A DNA stretch of 26,357 nt from SVTX01 sp045542075 (lineage in GTDB: Bacteria; Bacillota; Clostridia; Oscillospirales; CAG-272), in contig JAZQKI010000043.1 of NCBI GenBank assembly GCA_045542075.1, positions 1-26,357 on the forward strand. Reading direction: 5' to 3'. A program made the position numbers and the translations under genes. Shown piece by piece: positions 22,855 through 26,357 of this stretch. The notes under the pieces were generated by a model. The model searched no databases and was not told the DNA's origin. It saw nothing but the letters and a program-made list of their open reading frames with translations. The number at the start of each line of letters is the position of its first letter. Position 1 is the first letter of the stretch.

Positions 22855-22897
22855 TGAATTTTAATTATCCGATAAAACAGCAGTACGGAGGGAAAAA

Positions 22898-25303
22898 ATG
22901 GATATAAGAATTGCGCTTGCAGGTAATCCAAACTGTGGCAAAACAACGCTTTTTAACGCCTTGACAGGCTCCAGCCAATTCGTTGGAAACTGGCCCGGAG
23001 TCACGGTTGAGAAAAAAGAGGGAAGGCTCAAGGACAGAGACGGTGTTATTATCACCGACCTGCCCGGAATATACTCGCTCTCGCCCTATACCCTTGAGGA
23101 GGTAGTTGCGAGAAATTATCTCGTGGGAGAAAGACCGGACGCTATAATAAACCTGGTTGACGGAACGAACATTGAGAGAAACCTGTACCTCACTACACAG
23201 CTTACAGAGCTCGGCATACCCGTTGTGGTTGCTATCAATATGATGGACGTTGTGCGTAAAAGAGGAGACAGTATAGATATAGGGGAGCTTTCAAAGAGGA
23301 TAGGGTGCCCCATAATCGAGATATCTGCGCTCAAGGAGGACAACATTTTTGAGGCTGTGGACCTTGCTATTGATGCGGCTCAGAATTTGAAAATGCGTCC
23401 TGTACATAATTTCTCGGGTACGGTTGAGCACGCATTGGCGCACATCGAGGAGGCGGTCATTCACGAAATGGCGGCTGACAGGCAGAGATGGTACGCCGTA
23501 AAGATTTTTGAGCGAGACTCGAGAGTGCTTGAGGAACTGGAGATAAGCGAGGAGACTCTGGCTCATATTGAGAAGGACATTCAGTCGGCAGAGGCAGAGC
23601 TTGACGACGACTCCGAGAGCATTATCGCAAACGAAAGATACGTATATATAGAGAGCGTGCTCAAGCATTGTTATACCAAAAAGAGCGCGGGCAAGCTCAC
23701 GACTACCGAAAAGATAGACAAGGTGGTAACAAACAGATTTCTGGCGCTTCCTATTTTTGCGGTGGTTATGTTCCTTGTTTACTACATATCCGTATCCACC
23801 GTCGGAACGTGGGCGACCGATTGGGCAAACGACGGACTTTTCGGAGACGGCTGGTACTTCCTTGGCATTGGCAGAGGACAGTACGAGCAGGCGGTGGATG
23901 AATACGCCGAGAATATATGGAGTGACAGCGCGCTTATTGGTACTGTCAACGGCGCGGTGTACGAAAACGTTACGGGCGCTGACGAGATATACGATGCGAT
24001 AATAAATAAGGATTACGCGGCGCTTGAGGAGGCATACGGCATATACGGCGAGGCACTTGACAGCGAGGGCTTTTCGATAAGCGAGAAGATGGACGCGTAC
24101 ATAGACGGCGCGCCTGTGCCCGAGGACTATCGAGCGTGGATACCGGGCCTTGGCGTGCTTGCGGAGCGCGGACTTGAGTCGGCAAATGCTCCCGAGTGGC
24201 TGAGCAGCCTGCTTGTTGACGGAATTATCGGCGGTGTCGGAGCTGTGCTTGGCTTCTTGCCGCAGATGGTGGTGCTGTTTATCATACTTGCATTCCTTGA
24301 GGCGTGCGGATATATGGCAAGAATAGCGTTTGTGCTTGACAGAGTTTTCAGGAAGTTCGGTCTTTCGGGTAAATCCTTTATTCCCATGCTGGTTGGTACA
24401 GGCTGCGGAGTGCCGGGTATTATGGCGAGCCGTACCATTGAGAACGAGCGCGACAGACGTATGACTATAATAACCACCACGTTTATTCCTTGCGGAGCAA
24501 AGCTTCCTATTATCGCTCTGATTGCGGGCGCGTTGTTTGACGGCGCTTGGTGGGTTGCTCCCGTGGCGTACTTTATAGGCATCGCGGCGGTAATAGTTTC
24601 GGGTATCATTCTTAAGAAAACAAAGCTCTTTGAGGGAGAGGTTGCGCCTTTCGTTATGGAGCTTCCCGAGTATCACATGCCCACTGTGAAGAATATCTGG
24701 CATAGTGTTTGGGAGAGATCCAGCTCGTTTGTTAAGAAGGCGGGAACTGTCATTCTGCTCTCTGCAATAATAATCTGGGCAGGCTCGCATTTCGGAGTTG
24801 TGGACGGAAGATTTATCTTCTCGGTTGATATGGAGCTTGCAGATTCCTTGCTCGGAATAATAGGAAACGCACTCAAATGGTTGTTTGCGCCTCTTGGATT
24901 TGGAAACATCAAGGCGACTGTGGCTACGTTTATGGGTCTTGTTGCCAAGGAGGAGGTAGTTGCTGTATTTGGCGTGCTTGACTTTGACGGCATGGGCAGA
25001 CTTGCGGCGTTCTCGTTCCTTATATTCAATCTCCTTTGCGCGCCTTGCTTTGCGGCTATGGGTGCGATAAGACGCGAGATGAACTCTGCAAAATGGACTC
25101 TGTTCGCAATAGGCTATCAGTGTGTATTTGCGTATATTGTGTCACTGTGCGTATTCCAGCTTGGTACGTTCTTTACTGCTCTTTATTCCGGTGCACCGAT
25201 ATTGACGTGGAATATAATCGGCGCGTGCGTGTCGGCTGTACTGATTATATTTGCGGGATATATGCTTTTCAGAAAGCCCCGCAGGGCAGGAGGTAAAAGC
25301 TGA
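22898..25303 (+). CDS. feoB: Ferrous iron transporter FeoB
   Basis: FeoB is the GTPase-coupled Fe2+ importer of the inner membrane. In these 801 residues the G domain shows G1 GNPNCGKTT (9-17), the switch region GVTVEKKEG, G3 DLPG, G4 NMMD and the G5-like SALK, followed by a helical GDI region to about 270. The membrane part has both gate motifs, GTGCGVPGIMASR and TFIPCGAKLPI. After the first membrane helix (about 280-305) there is an acidic extracytoplasmic segment of about 120 residues (309-430), far longer than the usual loop of 30-40. The stop overlaps the start of the next gene by one base. Regulation by iron is suggested by the two upstream palindromes. Confidence 0.96.
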   Translation: MDIRIALAGNPNCGKTTLFNALTGSSQFVGNWPGVTVEKKEGRLKDRDGVIITDLPGIYSLSPYTLEEVVARNYLVGERPDAIINLVDGTNIERNLYLTTQLTELGIPVVVAINMMDVVRKRGDSIDIGELSKRIGCPIIEISALKEDNIFEAVDLAIDAAQNLKMRPVHNFSGTVEHALAHIEEAVIHEMAADRQRWYAVKIFERDSRVLEELEISEETLAHIEKDIQSAEAELDDDSESIIANERYVYIESVLKHCYTKKSAGKLTTTEKIDKVVTNRFLALPIFAVVMFLVYYISVSTVGTWATDWANDGLFGDGWYFLGIGRGQYEQAVDEYAENIWSDSALIGTVNGAVYENVTGADEIYDAIINKDYAALEEAYGIYGEALDSEGFSISEKMDAYIDGAPVPEDYRAWIPGLGVLAERGLESANAPEWLSSLLVDGIIGGVGAVLGFLPQMVVLFIILAFLEACGYMARIAFVLDRVFRKFGLSGKSFIPMLVGTGCGVPGIMASRTIENERDRRMTIITTTFIPCGAKLPIIALIAGALFDGAWWVAPVAYFIGIAAVIVSGIILKKTKLFEGEVAPFVMELPEYHMPTVKNIWHSVWERSSSFVKKAGTVILLSAIIIWAGSHFGVVDGRFIFSVDMELADSLLGIIGNALKWLFAPLGFGNIKATVATFMGLVAKEEVVAVFGVLDFDGMGRLAAFSFLIFNLLCAPCFAAMGAIRREMNSAKWTLFAIGYQCVFAYIVSLCVFQLGTFFTALYSGAPILTWNIIGACVSAVLIIFAGYMLFRKPRRAGGKS

Positions 25304-25515
25304 TGTGGCCTGAAATAATACCTACGATAATTATCTGCGCCCTGCTTGCGGGTGCCGTTGCGCTCGCAATAATATCCATAGTCAAGGATAAGAAAAAGGG
25401 AAAGGGCTGCGGTTGCGGTTGCTCGTCCTGCGCGATGAGCGATTCGTGCAACGCGGCGAAAAATACAGATAATAAAAATAATTCCCCCGACAATACGTCG
25501 GAGGAAAACAGCTAA
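25303..25515 (+). CDS. FeoB-associated Cys-rich membrane protein
   Basis: This 70-residue protein has one N-terminal membrane helix (about 5-26), a basic stretch KDKKKGKG, and then a Cys cluster GCGCGCSSC-x6-C. It ends in a polar Asn/Ser-rich tail. Such small proteins regularly follow feoB in Firmicutes, in the position occupied by FeoC in enterobacteria, and may bind iron or assist FeoB. The ATG overlaps the feoB stop (TGATG), showing translational coupling. A strong terminator lies 38 bases downstream. Confidence 0.88.
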   Translation: MWPEIIPTIIICALLAGAVALAIISIVKDKKKGKGCGCGCSSCAMSDSCNAAKNTDNKNNSPDNTSEENS

Positions 25516-25553
25516 AATCAGATCCTCAAAACTTATAAAAAATATTTTACCGA

Positions 25554-25588
25554 AAAGGGTGTCACCGTTAGTACGGCGACACCCTTTA
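25554..25588 (+). terminator. Terminator of the feo operon
   Basis: AAAGGGTGTC (25554-25563) pairs perfectly with GACACCCTTT (25578-25587), with inner CCGT/ACGG pairing. The T-tract after it is broken (TTTATATTTAA). Confidence 0.82.
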
Positions 25589-25666
25589 TATTTAATTTCA
25601 AACGATTTCAGGATACGGTGTAACCAATTACAATTTTTATCGACTCTATATATAGAAGGGCACAAC

Positions 25667-25695
25667 TTGACATAAGCCCCATAAAATGTTATAAT
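25667..25695 (+). promoter_or_regulatory. SigA-type promoter of the small exported protein gene
   Basis: Perfect TTGACA (25667-25672) and TATAAT (25690-25695) with a 17-base spacer, 33 bases upstream of the ATG at 25729. Confidence 0.85.
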
Positions 25696-25728
25696 GAAAT
25701 TGCAAAAAACAAAAGGAGGATTTTTACG

Positions 25729-26043
25729 ATGATCAGAATCAATAAGATAGTATTTGTGAGCGTTATATTCTGCCTTTTATTTACATTGGTTTGCTGCAGT
25801 GCAAAGCCTAAAACCGAGGAGGAGGTAAAAGAGGCTCTATATGAGGACATGTGGTATGCACAGGTTGTTGAATTTATGGGAACTGAGGGGACGAGAATAG
25901 AAGGCGAAGGTATTGTTTATGAGTGGACACTATCCGACGGCAAAGTTTTGACGGTTGTATTTGAACACCCATGGTGCGGCATGTCTGTCCTTCCCGACGA
26001 ATATTCTCTGAAAAGCTATTATATCACAGATCAAGATAAATGA
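25729..26043 (+). CDS. Small exported protein, possible lipoprotein
   Basis: This 104-residue protein has a basic N-terminus and a hydrophobic signal segment (about 7-23) ending in TLVCCSAKPK. A Cys there suggests lipid attachment, but the lipobox is atypical because Cys, not Gly/Ala/Ser, stands before the presumed modified Cys. The mature part (about 80 residues) is acidic with a pattern EEEVKEALYEDMWYAQVVEFMG and then YEWTLSDGKVLTVVF, resembling small beta-rich domains of SmpA/BamE-like or DUF-type lipoproteins. I do not recognise a family with confidence. It has a consensus promoter, a strong ribosome binding site (AAAAGGAGGA) and is monocistronic. Confidence 0.7.
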   Translation: MIRINKIVFVSVIFCLLFTLVCCSAKPKTEEEVKEALYEDMWYAQVVEFMGTEGTRIEGEGIVYEWTLSDGKVLTVVFEHPWCGMSVLPDEYSLKSYYITDQDK

Positions 26044-26114
26044 GCATTGGAATACCGACTACCGCGGCAAACACCCTTGCGACGTAGTTTGGGGGCGTTG
26101 AGACCATATAAAAC

Positions 26115-26142
26115 AAAAAGCGTGTCATAGACACGCTTTTTT
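26115..26142. terminator. Bidirectional terminator between convergent genes
   Basis: AAAAAGCGTGTC (26115-26126) pairs perfectly with GACACGCTTTTT around the loop ATA. A- and T-runs flank the stem, so it can terminate both the small exported protein gene and the aspartokinase gene. Confidence 0.92.
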
Positions 26143-26149
26143 ATGTTAT

Positions 26150-26357
26150 TTAATCCTTCACAAACTCGTCGTAAATGGCGTTTATAGCCTTTTCAAAGTC
26201 GTGCTCGTCGATGCCGACGATGATATTAAGCTCGCAGGAGCCCTGGTCTATCATTCGGATGTTTATATCCGCGTCCGAAAGCGACTTGAATATACGTGCG
26301 GCTGTACCCTTCGTCTTAACCATTCCTCGACCCACTATAAGTCGGATCGTAGCCATG
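26150..26357 (-). CDS. lysC: Aspartokinase, C-terminal ACT domain (partial)
   Basis: The 68 residues at the right edge match the last ACT domain of aspartate kinase, the first enzyme of lysine, threonine and methionine synthesis: VGRGMVKTKGTAARIFKSL, then DADINIRMIDQGSCELNIIV and the final AINAIYDEFVKD. The ACT domain carries the feedback-inhibitor site. The gene runs on the - strand and continues beyond the window; the ATG at 26354-26356 is almost certainly internal. The stop is TAA at 26152-26150. Confidence 0.9.
   Translation of the reverse strand, partial: MATIRLIVGRGMVKTKGTAARIFKSLSDADINIRMIDQGSCELNIIVGIDEHDFEKAINAIYDEFVKD

Noticed and set aside
23291..24790. A 499-codon open frame on the - strand opposite feoB
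   Set aside because: It is antisense to conserved FeoB domains, has no ribosome binding site or recognisable motifs, and its composition (Arg, His, Ser, Tyr rich) is typical of a reverse-frame shadow.
26044..26110. Possible small RNA or gene remnant between the exported protein and the terminator
   Set aside because: No promoter, conserved structure or open frame is visible; it is only a GC-richer spacer.
1..26357. CRISPR array, insertion sequence, prophage or tRNA
   Set aside because: I looked for evenly spaced repeats, terminal inverted repeats with transposase motifs, phage structural genes and tRNA ends and found none.

Overview
The window looks like a piece of chromosome from an anaerobic, probably gut-associated, uncultured member of the Clostridia (Firmicutes). 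This rests on the gene set: oxygen-sensitive Fe-S serine dehydratase, rubrerythrin, FeoA/FeoB with a Cys-rich FeoB-associated protein, FakA/FakB-type fatty acid kinase proteins and a GPH-type hexuronate operon. It also rests on strong Gram-positive Shine-Dalgarno sequences, near-consensus sigma-70/SigA promoters and frequent AGA and ATA codons. Almost everything reads on the + strand; only asnA and the aspartokinase fragment at the right edge are on the - strand. TAA and TGA are the only stop codons used by the genes considered intact.

Layout. 1-60 is the 3' end of a 23S rRNA; no 5S rRNA or tRNA follows before a terminator at about 182-205. 241-3351 holds small housekeeping or stress genes: a short pyrophosphatase-like protein, an XRE regulator with its own repeated palindrome, RadC, MscL with a long tail, and a YhhN/TMEM86-like membrane protein. 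That last gene sits 3 bases upstream of a single-chain L-serine dehydratase (3355-4548).

4715-11026 is a hexuronide catabolic operon: GPH symporter, GH2 glycosidase (interrupted by two in-frame nonsense codons), UxuB-type SDR, KDPG aldolase and KDG kinase. uxaC, uxuA and a regulator are not in the window. 11099-14104, behind its own promoter, is a 1001-residue protein fusing a 12-TM MFS permease to a complete GH2 hydrolase. The junction carries a dnaX-like A AAA AAG heptamer, a downstream stem-loop and an internal SD-TTG. Rubrerythrin follows as a single gene.

14916-21284 is the most intriguing operon: DegV/FakB, FakA, a GPH/MelB-like MFS transporter with a C-terminal acyl carrier protein domain, a PlsC-type acyltransferase, a membrane-anchored alpha/beta hydrolase with a Cys in the nucleophile elbow, and a zinc-ribbon membrane protein. 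Taken together this resembles a lipid or lysolipid import-and-reacylation system, loosely analogous to LplT/Aas but built from Fak parts and a transporter-tethered ACP. This is inference; the individual domain calls are firm.

21324-22334 (-) is asnA. 22490-25515 is the feoA-feoB-FeoB-associated cluster, with two copies of a GTTAGT-N4-ACTAAY operator-like palindrome and an attenuator-like terminator between feoA and feoB. A small exported protein (25729-26043) and the C-terminal ACT domain of aspartokinase (26150-26357, -) end the window, separated by a bidirectional terminator. I see no CRISPR array, insertion sequence, tRNA or prophage. The longest gene-free stretch is 61-240 (rRNA trailer and terminator).
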